The notes under the pieces were generated by a model. It was given only the letters and a program-made list of their open reading frames with translations. It was not told the origin of the DNA and did not search any database. Of a stretch of DNA of 64,000 nt, positions 12,794 to 22,471 are shown one piece after another. Each line of letters opens with the position of its first letter. Within the stretch, counting starts at the first letter, position 1. This DNA is from Frigoribacterium sp. CG_9.8. GTDB taxonomy: Bacteria > Actinomycetota > Actinomycetes > Actinomycetales > Microbacteriaceae. Made by a program: the position numbers and the translations under genes. Location of the stretch: NCBI RefSeq assembly GCF_015751965.1, contig NZ_JADOVH010000004.1, positions 62,001 through 126,000 of the forward strand, written 5' to 3'.

Positions 12794-13359
12794 TCGTGCA
12801 GGTCGTGCTCTGGGTCGTGGCGATCGTCGTGATCGCCTCAGCCGTGGCGATCTGCATCACTGCAATCCGATTTGACAGGCCATCCCTCGCGCTGCTTTCT
12901 ACGCCACCCGTAATCGTGGGACTTGTCGGGGTTGCCTTGGGGTCGGGTGTTCCCGCTCCCAGCACTGTGGTCGCCGTGATCGCCGGCATCCTCCTCGCGC
13001 TGCTCGGCATCATCGGCGGGAGCCCGATTACCAGCGCGGTGCTCAGCTTCTCCTGTCGCGGGAACGTGCCGTCAGTGGATGGTGCGCACGGCGGAATCGT
13101 CGTAACCGAGGGGACCGCACCGGGGATCCGTCGCGCTGAGGTGCTGCGCGGTGGCACGATCATCGGCTTTCTCGAGCGGCTCGCGCTGATCGCGGCGATT
13201 GTGCTCGGCCGCCTCGAGATCGTGGTGGTGTTGATCGCTGTGAAGGGACTCGGCCGGTTCTCCGAGCTGGACAGCCCCGAGATCCGCGAGCGATTCATCA
13301 TCGGTACCCTGGTCAGCCTGATCTGGGCGGGCGCGTGCGCGTTGCTCATCGTGCTCTAA
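12790..13359 (+). CDS. predicted membrane protein coupled to the SatD-like gene
   Basis: The GTG start overlaps the preceding stop by four bases. The 189-residue protein has four or five hydrophobic segments (about residues 3-27, 36-60, 62-82, 125-150 and 165-189) and a conserved-looking KGLGRFSELDSPEIRERFIIGTL stretch before the last helix. No enzyme motif is seen. Pairing with an HTH protein suggests a regulator-membrane protein module, possibly responding to envelope or pH stress, which is inference. Confidence 0.65.
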   Translation: MIVQVVLWVVAIVVIASAVAICITAIRFDRPSLALLSTPPVIVGLVGVALGSGVPAPSTVVAVIAGILLALLGIIGGSPITSAVLSFSCRGNVPSVDGAHGGIVVTEGTAPGIRRAEVLRGGTIIGFLERLALIAAIVLGRLEIVVVLIAVKGLGRFSELDSPEIRERFIIGTLVSLIWAGACALLIVL

Positions 13360-13434
13360 CGCATGACTCGGCCCTAAAGGGTCACCTTCGCATGTTCCGA
13401 GGCTTCTCGAGCGTGTGAAATTGACACCTCGCCT

Positions 13435-13494
13435 CAGGGTTCGGGGAGAAGATGCAGGGTTCGGGGAGAAGATGCAGCTTTCGGGGAGCAGTTG
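13435..13494. repeat. tandem repeat, 20-bp unit, about 2.9 copies
   Basis: The unit CAGGGTTCGGGGAGAAGATG occurs twice exactly and a third time with changes (CAGCTTTCGGGGAGCAG). It lies between the convergent membrane protein gene and the DNA glycosylase gene. No function is evident. Confidence 0.8.
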
Positions 13495-13508
13495 GAGCAT
13501 GGAATGAC

Positions 13509-14137
13509 TCACGCCGGGTGAGCCGGACCGCGCTTGGGCAGGTGGGCCCGGTATGGCGAGACGCTGCGCTCGCCTGGAAGCCAGAAACGCCACGGATAGT
13601 CGTGGGAACCTCCCGCACCGGACACTCCCGTTCGCGGCCCGGTCTCGAAAGGTAGTGGATGAGGCGCCAGGGTCAACTCGAACGGCGACGCAGCCAGATC
13701 CGCTCCCCCGTCGTCGAGCGTGATGCCGAGCGCTACGACGAGGCGGGCTGGCCCGCGGGCCAGATCGGCATGCGTCTTCGAGGTCTGCCGCCGATCGCGG
13801 GCGAGCTCGATGCCGTCGATCACCTCGGCTCCGCGCAACAGCACCGCAGATGCTGTTCCCGCGGGGGAGCAGGTCACGTTGGCGCAGACATGCATGCCAT
13901 AGGTGAAGTAGGTATACAGACGAGCGGGCTCGCCGTACATCACCGCGTTGCGCTTGCCCGGTCCGCGATAGGCGTGGGAGCCGGGATCCGCCTCCCCCAG
14001 ATAAGCCTCAACCTCGGTGACCCGCACGGCGACCGAGCCAGCAGCAGTGCCGTGGCGTAACACCGCCCCGAGCAGCAGTGGCGCGACTTCGACCGCCGAC
14101 GCATCGAAGAACCGCCGGTCGAATATGCGGGGGTTGG

Positions 14138-14141
<4 letters not shown>
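13509..14141 (-). CDS. 3-methyladenine DNA glycosylase (AAG/MPG family)
   Basis: The protein excises alkylated purines. It shows the AAG-family pattern: RFFDASAVEVAPLLLGAVL, the catalytic VTEVEAYLGEADPGSHAYRG region, YTYFTYGMHVCANV and a late RGPARLVVALGI segment. No ATG, GTG or TTG precedes the domain closely. A CTG at 14141 gives MTNPRIFDRRFF and overlaps the upstream stop as CTGA, matching the overlap pattern of the whole operon, so I use it (210 residues). A GTG 28 codons further upstream is the alternative. Confidence 0.85.
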
Positions 14142-16925
<2,784 letters not shown>

Positions 16926-16968
16926 GTGTGGTGCTCCTTGTTTTCAGTGCTTAAGTTTATGGGACTGC

Positions 16969-17012
16969 GTGGGTCTCGATGCGTTCGCCAGCGCGGACTA
17001 CTCGACCACCGG
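16969..17012 (+). repeat. dispersed intergenic repeat of the Microbacteriaceae type
   Basis: The sequence starts GTGGGTCTCGATGCG and ends GACTACTCGACCACCGG. This imperfect inverted repeat (GGTCTCGAT ... CTCGACC) resembles an element I recall as scattered in many copies in Microbacteriaceae genomes. Here it lies between argF and argG, where argR is usually found. Confidence 0.6.
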
Positions 17013-17036
17013 CGACGCACGAGCTGACCGGTCGAG

Positions 17037-17957
17037 CTACTGCTGCAGCAACCAGGTCAGCAGGGCTTTTTGGGCATGCAGCCGATTCTCCGCCTGATCC
17101 CAGACCACGCTCTGCGGTCCATCGATAACCTCAGCCGTCACCTCGTAGCCGCGGTCAGCGGGAAGACAGTGCAGGAAAAGGGCATCACTCTTCGCGTGGC
17201 GCATGAGCTCGGTGTCGACCCGGTAGGCGCCAAGAGTGGTGATGCGCTCTGCCTTTTCCCCCTCCTTGCCCATCGAAACCCAGGTATCGGTGACCACCAC
17301 ATCCGCACCGGCAACGGCTTCGACCGGATCCGTGAAACGGGTGACCGATCCTCCCGTGTTCGCCGCCACGATTTCGGCAGCAGCGACCGCGGGACCGCTG
17401 GGGGCGTACTCCACCGGCGAAGCAACGCGCACATGCATGCCCGCCGTCGCGCCGGCCAGAAGGTAGGACTGGGCCATGTTGCAGGCCCCGTCCCCGAGGA
17501 AGGTGACGGTGAGACCCGCGAGATTTCCGCGGTGCTCGCGGATGGTGAGAAGATCCGCGAGCAACTGGCAGGGATGGAAATCATCGGACAGCCCGTTGAT
17601 CACCGGGACCGTTGTGCCGAACGCCATCTCCTCGAGCCCCGACTGGGCGAAGGTGCGCCAGACGATTGCTGCAACCTGGCGCTCGAGCACGCGCGCGGTG
17701 TCGGCGGCGGTCTCCTTGCCACCGAGCTGACTATTGGCCGTCGAAATGATGAGTGGGATGCCGCCGAGCTCGGCGATGCCGACCGCGAACGAGACGCGGG
17801 TGCGGGTCGAGGACTTATCGAAGATCACCGCGACAGTCTGCGGGCCGGTTAGTGGGCGGGTACCGAAGCGGTCCTTCTTCAGCTCGACCGCAAGATCGAG
17901 AATCGTGGTCTGCTCGGACTGGCTGAGATCGTCGTCGCGCAGGAAGTGTCGGGTCAT
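17037..17957 (-). CDS. argF: ornithine carbamoyltransferase
   Basis: This 306-residue enzyme makes citrulline from ornithine and carbamoyl phosphate. The carbamoyl-phosphate motif SSTRTR is at 49-54, FHPCQLLAD follows, and HCLPADRG holds the catalytic cysteine. The ATG overlaps the argD stop by four bases. Confidence 0.96.
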   Translation of the reverse strand: MTRHFLRDDDLSQSEQTTILDLAVELKKDRFGTRPLTGPQTVAVIFDKSSTRTRVSFAVGIAELGGIPLIISTANSQLGGKETAADTARVLERQVAAIVWRTFAQSGLEEMAFGTTVPVINGLSDDFHPCQLLADLLTIREHRGNLAGLTVTFLGDGACNMAQSYLLAGATAGMHVRVASPVEYAPSGPAVAAAEIVAANTGGSVTRFTDPVEAVAGADVVVTDTWVSMGKEGEKAERITTLGAYRVDTELMRHAKSDALFLHCLPADRGYEVTAEVIDGPQSVVWDQAENRLHAQKALLTWLLQQ

Positions 17958-19153
17958 TTCGCATCCGATGTGATTGTCTGAAGGGCACGGGTGAACTTAT
18001 CGCGAAACTCCTCGAACTCGGCGTCACCGATGATGAGCGGCGGTGCGATGCGGATGCTCGAGTCATTCGGTGCGTTGATGATGAGGCCGTGCGCGAACGC
18101 TGCAGCGGAGAGGGCTCCTGCGACAGGCTGGGTCAGGCCAAGCCCGAGGAGCGCACCCTGCCCGCGCACCTCGGAGATGAGAGGTGAGTCGATTGCTTCG
18201 ACGATGGCGTGCAACTTTGCCCCGATGCGCCAGGCGTTCTCGATCAGTCCGGCCCGCTCAATTTCACCGAGCACGGCATTGCCAGCCGCTGTCGCGAGCG
18301 GATTTCCACCAAACGTGCTGCCATGCTGGCCCGGCTGGAACAGGTCGGATGCCGCACCGAAGGTGATGAGCGCCCCGATCGGCACGCCGCCGGCGATACC
18401 CTTTGCGAGCGTAAGGGCATCCGGAAGGACACCGGTCTGCTGGAACGCGAACCAGGTGCCGGTGCGGCCAACACCGGTCTGGATTTCGTCGAGGATCAGC
18501 AGCGCACCGTTCTCGGTAGCAAGCTCTCTCGCTCGCTGGAGGAAACCCTCCGGCAGATCGAGAACTCCGGCCTCTCCCTTGATCGGCTCGATGAAGATCG
18601 CCGCAACGGTGTCATCCATTGCCGCTTCGAGAGCCGCGATGGTCGTGTCGATGTGCTCGATACCGGGCAGCAACGGCTCGAAGTCCCGGCGCAGCGCGAT
18701 CTTGCCGGTGAGCGAGAGCGAGCCCATCGTGCGCCCGTGGAAGGAGTTAATGAGCGAGAGGATGCGCGTGCGACGACCGTCGCCGCGGTTGAGCCTGGCC
18801 AGCTTGATGGCTGCCTCGATCGCCTCGGCGCCCGAGTTGGCGAAGAACACCCGACCGGCATCGCCCGCGCCAGTAATGCGACGCAGACGTTCGGCGAGTT
18901 CGAGCTGTGGCGGGGAGGCGAAGTAGTTGGAGACATGCGCGAGGGTCGCGACTTGGCGAGACACCGCCTCAACGAGTACCGGATGCGCGTGGCCGAGCGC
19001 GTTGACCGCGATCCCGGCGAGGAAGTCGAGGTAACGATTGCCGTCGACATCCCACACATGGGCACCCTCCCCGCGTTCGAGCATCACCAGTGGTGAGCCG
19101 AGCGAGCCCATCATCGCTTTGCTGTAGCGTTCGCGCCAATTTTCGGTGTCCAT
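17954..19153 (-). CDS. argD: acetylornithine aminotransferase
   Basis: A PLP-dependent class III aminotransferase of 399 residues. FANSGAEAIEAAIKLAR binds the cofactor phosphate, LLILDEIQTGVGRTG contains the PLP aspartate and LAKGIAGGVPIGA contains the Schiff-base lysine. I chose the ATG at 19153 because it overlaps the argB stop (ATGA); six more upstream codons are open. Confidence 0.95.
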   Translation of the reverse strand: MDTENWRERYSKAMMGSLGSPLVMLERGEGAHVWDVDGNRYLDFLAGIAVNALGHAHPVLVEAVSRQVATLAHVSNYFASPPQLELAERLRRITGAGDAGRVFFANSGAEAIEAAIKLARLNRGDGRRTRILSLINSFHGRTMGSLSLTGKIALRRDFEPLLPGIEHIDTTIAALEAAMDDTVAAIFIEPIKGEAGVLDLPEGFLQRARELATENGALLILDEIQTGVGRTGTWFAFQQTGVLPDALTLAKGIAGGVPIGALITFGAASDLFQPGQHGSTFGGNPLATAAGNAVLGEIERAGLIENAWRIGAKLHAIVEAIDSPLISEVRGQGALLGLGLTQPVAGALSAAAFAHGLIINAPNDSSIRIAPPLIIGDAEFEEFRDKFTRALQTITSDAK

Positions 19154-20052
19154 CACAGGTCCTTTCCGCAAATTACTTCAGTACCAATTCCCTCGGCGGT
19201 GAACGCCTCGAGCAAAATCGAATGCAGCACGCGACCATCGATGATCGCGGCCTTGGGGACTCCGCCGTCGACCGCATCAAGACACGCGGTCATCTTGGGG
19301 ATCATTCCGGATTCCAGGGATGGCAGCAGCGCTCGCAACTCGTCTGCCTCGATGGTGGAGATGAGGGTGTCGCGGTTCGGCCAATCTCGATAGAGGCCGG
19401 CAACATCCGTCAAGATCACGAGCTTTTCGGCTTCGAGGGCGATCGCGAGGGATGCCGCAGCCGAGTCGGCGTTGACATTCAGGCACTCGCCGTGCGTTTG
19501 CGAATCCGGAGCGATAGACGAGATCACCGGGATCTGGCCCGCGTCGAGTATGGCGAGCACGATCGCCGGATCAACGGCCGTCACGTCACCAACGAAACCG
19601 AGGTCCACCTCCTCGCCATCGACCACGGTGCCTCGGCGGGTGCCAGTGAACAGTCCGTCGGTCTCCCCCGACAGCGCCTGCGCGTCGATACCGTGAGCAT
19701 TGATAAGGGCCGCTATCTCCGGACCGACCCTCACGGTGAGCACCTCGCGCACTACCGAGAGCGCCTCCGCGGAGGTGACCCGGAGCCCACCGCGGAACTC
19801 ACTCGGGATACCGCGAGCAGCAAGCTCAGCCGAGATCTGGGGTCCGCCGCCGTGCACGACAACCGGGCGTACGCCGACCTGCCGCAGGAAGACCATGTCT
19901 TCGGCGAAGGCGTGTTTGAGTTCGTCATTCACCATTGCGTTGCCGCCGAACTTGACGACGATGGTCTTGCCATGGAACCGCTGAAGCCACGGCAGTGATT
20001 CGATGAGGGCGGAAGCCTTCGCCGAGGCGTCCCTCGAATGCGCGCCGATCAA
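19153..20052 (-). CDS. argB: acetylglutamate kinase
   Basis: The amino-acid kinase fold is shown by [10 protein letters not shown] near the N-terminus, [10 protein letters not shown], and the nucleotide segment [14 protein letters not shown]. ArgB is usually the arginine-feedback-controlled step. The best start is a TTG at 20052 that overlaps the argJ stop as TTGA and gives 299 residues beginning [12 protein letters not shown]. The longer open frame to 20106 lies inside argJ and is unlikely to be translated. Confidence 0.93.
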   Translation of the reverse strand: MIGAHSRDASAKASALIESLPWLQRFHGKTIVVKFGGNAMVNDELKHAFAEDMVFLRQVGVRPVVVHGGGPQISAELAARGIPSEFRGGLRVTSAEALSVVREVLTVRVGPEIAALINAHGIDAQALSGETDGLFTGTRRGTVVDGEEVDLGFVGDVTAVDPAIVLAILDAGQIPVISSIAPDSQTHGECLNVNADSAAASLAIALEAEKLVILTDVAGLYRDWPNRDTLISTIEADELRALLPSLESGMIPKMTACLDAVDGGVPKAAIIDGRVLHSILLEAFTAEGIGTEVICGKDL

Positions 20053-21200
20053 CTCGAGTACGCGCTGTTCTCGTGCACATAATCGTGGGTGAGGTCGTTG
20101 GTCCAAATCGTGGCAGTGGATGACCCGACGTGCAGGTCGATCAGCAGGTGCATGGCGCGCCCGGTGAGGTCGACGCTGTCGCGGGGCTGGTCGGACTCTC
20201 CCCGATGGGCGACCCGCACGCCGTTCATCGATACATCGATGTCGTAGGGATCGAAGGCGGCCTGCGTTGTGCCAACTGCCGCGAGCACCCGGCCCCAGTT
20301 GGGGTCGTTGCCGAAGACTGCGGCCTTGAAGAGATTGTTGCGGGCCACAGCGCGGCCGACCTCCACCGCCTCGTCTTCGGAGGCCGCGTTGATGACCTCG
20401 ATCGTGATGTCGTGGGCCGCGCCCTCCGCATCCTGTTGCAGCTGAGTGGCGAGATCTTCGCAGAGCCCGGTGAGGGCCGCAGTGAACTCTTCGATCGTCG
20501 GCGTGATTCCGGATGCCGCGGAGGCGAGGAGTGCCACCGTGTCATTGGTGGACATCGCGCCGTCGGAGTCGAGGCGATCAAAGGTCACCCGCGTGGCGCG
20601 CCGGAGCGCGGCATCCAACTGGACGGCATCGAGGTCGGCATCGGTCGTGATGACGACGAGCATCGTGGCAAGCCCCGGCGCAAGCATGCCTGCCCCCTTG
20701 GCCATTCCGCCGATCGACCAGCCAGTGCCACTGGCAACCGCCTGTTTGGGGCGCGTGTCGGTGGTCATGATCGCGGTCGCGGCATCCAATCCCCCGCCGT
20801 TGTGCAGCAGAGCGTGTGCTGCCCCCACGCCGACGCTCACCTTCTGAAGATCGAGCTGGTCGCCGATGAGGCCGGTGGAGCAGACCAGAACATCGCTCGC
20901 CGAAGCGCCGAGCAGCGATGCCACCTGCTCTGCAGTGGCGTGGGTCACCTGGAATCCGCGGGCACCGGTGTAGCAGTTGGCCCCGCCAGAGTTGAGGACG
21001 ATGGCGGTGACGATACCGTCGGCGATCACCTGCTGCGACCAGATCACCGGATTTGCTTTGGCACGGTTGCTCGTAAAGACGGCGGCCGCGGCCTGGCTCG
21101 GGCCTCGATTGACGACGAGGGCCAGATCCTTGCCGCCCCTGCCTTTGAGTCCGGACTCGACGCCGGCCGCAACAAAGCCCTGCGGATGGGTGACGCTCAT
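20049..21200 (-). CDS. argJ: bifunctional ornithine acetyltransferase / N-acetylglutamate synthase
   Basis: This 383-residue proenzyme cleaves itself before a threonine nucleophile, seen here as [15 protein letters not shown] with the cut expected between Ala178 and Thr179. It recycles the acetyl group between ornithine and glutamate. The ATG overlaps the argC stop by four bases. Length and motif order are normal. Confidence 0.96.
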   Translation of the reverse strand: MSVTHPQGFVAAGVESGLKGRGGKDLALVVNRGPSQAAAAVFTSNRAKANPVIWSQQVIADGIVTAIVLNSGGANCYTGARGFQVTHATAEQVASLLGASASDVLVCSTGLIGDQLDLQKVSVGVGAAHALLHNGGGLDAATAIMTTDTRPKQAVASGTGWSIGGMAKGAGMLAPGLATMLVVITTDADLDAVQLDAALRRATRVTFDRLDSDGAMSTNDTVALLASAASGITPTIEEFTAALTGLCEDLATQLQQDAEGAAHDITIEVINAASEDEAVEVGRAVARNNLFKAAVFGNDPNWGRVLAAVGTTQAAFDPYDIDVSMNGVRVAHRGESDQPRDSVDLTGRAMHLLIDLHVGSSTATIWTNDLTHDYVHENSAYSS

Positions 21201-22240
21201 GGTGCAACTCCGTCGATGGAAAGGCCGCTGGTCTCATCGAGAGCCAGGGCGATGTTCGCTGATTGGATGGCGGCGCCCGCCGTGCCTTTGACCAGGTTGT
21301 CGAGCGCGGTGATGGTGACGACACGACCGGCCGCCTCATCGACGGCGAGGCCGATGAGTGCCGTGTTGGAGCCGAGCACGTCGCCCGTCCTTGGCATCTT
21401 TCCCTCGGGAAGAACGTGCACGAATGGCTCGTCGGCATATGCCGACTCCCAGGCGGAGCGGATGTCAGCGGCTGACACCCCCGGCGCGATGCGGGCCGTC
21501 GAGGTGGCGAGAATGCCCCGCGCCATCGGCACGATCACTGGGGTGAACGAAATAGTGGGTGCCGTGGCCCCCGCCAGCCGCAGCGCCTGCTGAATCTCCG
21601 GGATGTGGCGGTGGCTGCCACCCACCGCGTACGGGTTGGCCGAGCCCAGAATCTCACTCGCTAAATTCTCGACCTTGAGGGACTTGCCCGCCCCGGAGGG
21701 ACCGACCGCAAGAACGGCGACGAGATCGCGCTCGTCGATCACTCCGGCCGCAATTCCCGGCGCGAGGGCTAATGACACGGTGCTCGCGTTGCAGCCGGGT
21801 GCCGCGATGCGAGTGGCTCCGACGAGGGCAGACCGCTGCTTACCCCCGGCGCTCGGGAGCTCGGGCACACCATAGGCCCAGGCTCCGAAATACTCTCCGC
21901 CATAAAACGCAGCCCAGTCCGCGGCATCCGATAGGCGGTGATCCGCACCGCAATCGACCACGAGGCTGTCGTCGCCGAGGTGAGCGGTGAGCTCCCCCGA
22001 CGTGCCGTGCGGCAGAGCGAGAAAGACGAGGTCGTGGCCGGAGAGCACCTCTGGCGTCGTCGGCTGCAGGACGAGCTGCCCGTAGGAGCGCAGGTGGGGC
22101 TGCACTTCGTGAAGGAAGTGCCCCGCGTTCTGGAATGCAGTCACCGTGGTCACCCGGAACTCCGGATGTTGGGACAGCAGCCGAAGCAGCTCGCCGCCCG
22201 CATAGCCGCTGGCACCGGCCACGGCAACGGAATAGGACAT
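21197..22240 (-). CDS. argC: N-acetyl-gamma-glutamyl-phosphate reductase
   Basis: The first gene of the arginine operon. The Rossmann motif [10 protein letters not shown] is at 9-18 and the active-site cysteine is in APGCNAS (Cys150). The ATG lies two bases after the stop of an Arg-rich short frame whose last codons contain the AAGGTG ribosome site, so initiation may depend on ribosomes that finish that frame. Confidence 0.95.
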   Translation of the reverse strand: MSYSVAVAGASGYAGGELLRLLSQHPEFRVTTVTAFQNAGHFLHEVQPHLRSYGQLVLQPTTPEVLSGHDLVFLALPHGTSGELTAHLGDDSLVVDCGADHRLSDAADWAAFYGGEYFGAWAYGVPELPSAGGKQRSALVGATRIAAPGCNASTVSLALAPGIAAGVIDERDLVAVLAVGPSGAGKSLKVENLASEILGSANPYAVGGSHRHIPEIQQALRLAGATAPTISFTPVIVPMARGILATSTARIAPGVSAADIRSAWESAYADEPFVHVLPEGKMPRTGDVLGSNTALIGLAVDEAAGRVVTITALDNLVKGTAGAAIQSANIALALDETSGLSIDGVAP

Positions 22241-22242
22241 GG

Positions 22243-22302
22243 TTACACCTTATGGACAGGGGATCGACGGGGCCTGGTGCGGCGGCGCTGGTGTCGGATC
22301 AT
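22243..22302 (-). CDS. candidate Arg-rich leader peptide 2
   Basis: ATG to TAA encodes [19 protein letters not shown], with eight or fewer non-Arg codons between Arg codons and seven Arg in 19 residues, using CGA, CGC, AGG and CGT. The TAA is two bases before the argC ATG and the argC ribosome site lies within it. There is no strong ribosome site of its own. High G+C content makes Arg codons common by chance, so this is a candidate only. Confidence 0.45.
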   Translation of the reverse strand: MIRHQRRRTRPRRSPVHKV

Positions 22303-22323
22303 GATGCCGGATTCGGCAGCCGA

Positions 22324-22437
22324 TCAGACGGGGAGCGTCGCCTGCAGTCGCTGTCCGCGACGGTCCGAGCGCACGCGGAGACCACGGCGCACAGACGTGC
22401 GACGCTCGGTCGAACCGGTGATGCTGAGGATGTCCAC
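22324..22437 (-). CDS. candidate Arg-rich leader peptide 1 (leaderless)
   Basis: A 37-codon frame starts at GTG (MDILSITGSTERRTSVRR...) and contains nine arginines, all between residues 12 and 30. A TAGTCT -10 element ends six bases before the GTG, so a transcript would begin at or next to the start codon. This leaderless layout is common in actinobacteria. The frame stops 84 bases before argC. A role in arginine-dependent control of argCJBDF is inferred. Confidence 0.5.
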   Translation of the reverse strand: MDILSITGSTERRTSVRRGLRVRSDRRGQRLQATLPV

Positions 22438-22443
22438 CCCTGA

Positions 22444-22449
22444 AGACTA
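22444..22449 (-). promoter_or_regulatory. -10 element of the arginine operon
   Basis: TAGTCT fits the actinobacterial TANNNT -10 pattern. It lies six bases before the GTG of leader peptide 1 and just past the pheT stop. No good -35 is seen, which is usual for leaderless promoters. Confidence 0.5.
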
Positions 22450-22471
22450 GCGGACATCCGGCGGGCACCCG

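Noticed and set aside
20130-21593. Plus-strand frame of 487 codons
   Set aside because: Antisense to argJ and argC; rich in Arg/Gly/His without domain motifs.
22250-22468. 72-codon minus-strand frame upstream of argC
   Set aside because: It is in a different frame from the two leader candidates, has no promoter or ribosome site match, and is Pro/His/Arg-rich as expected by chance.
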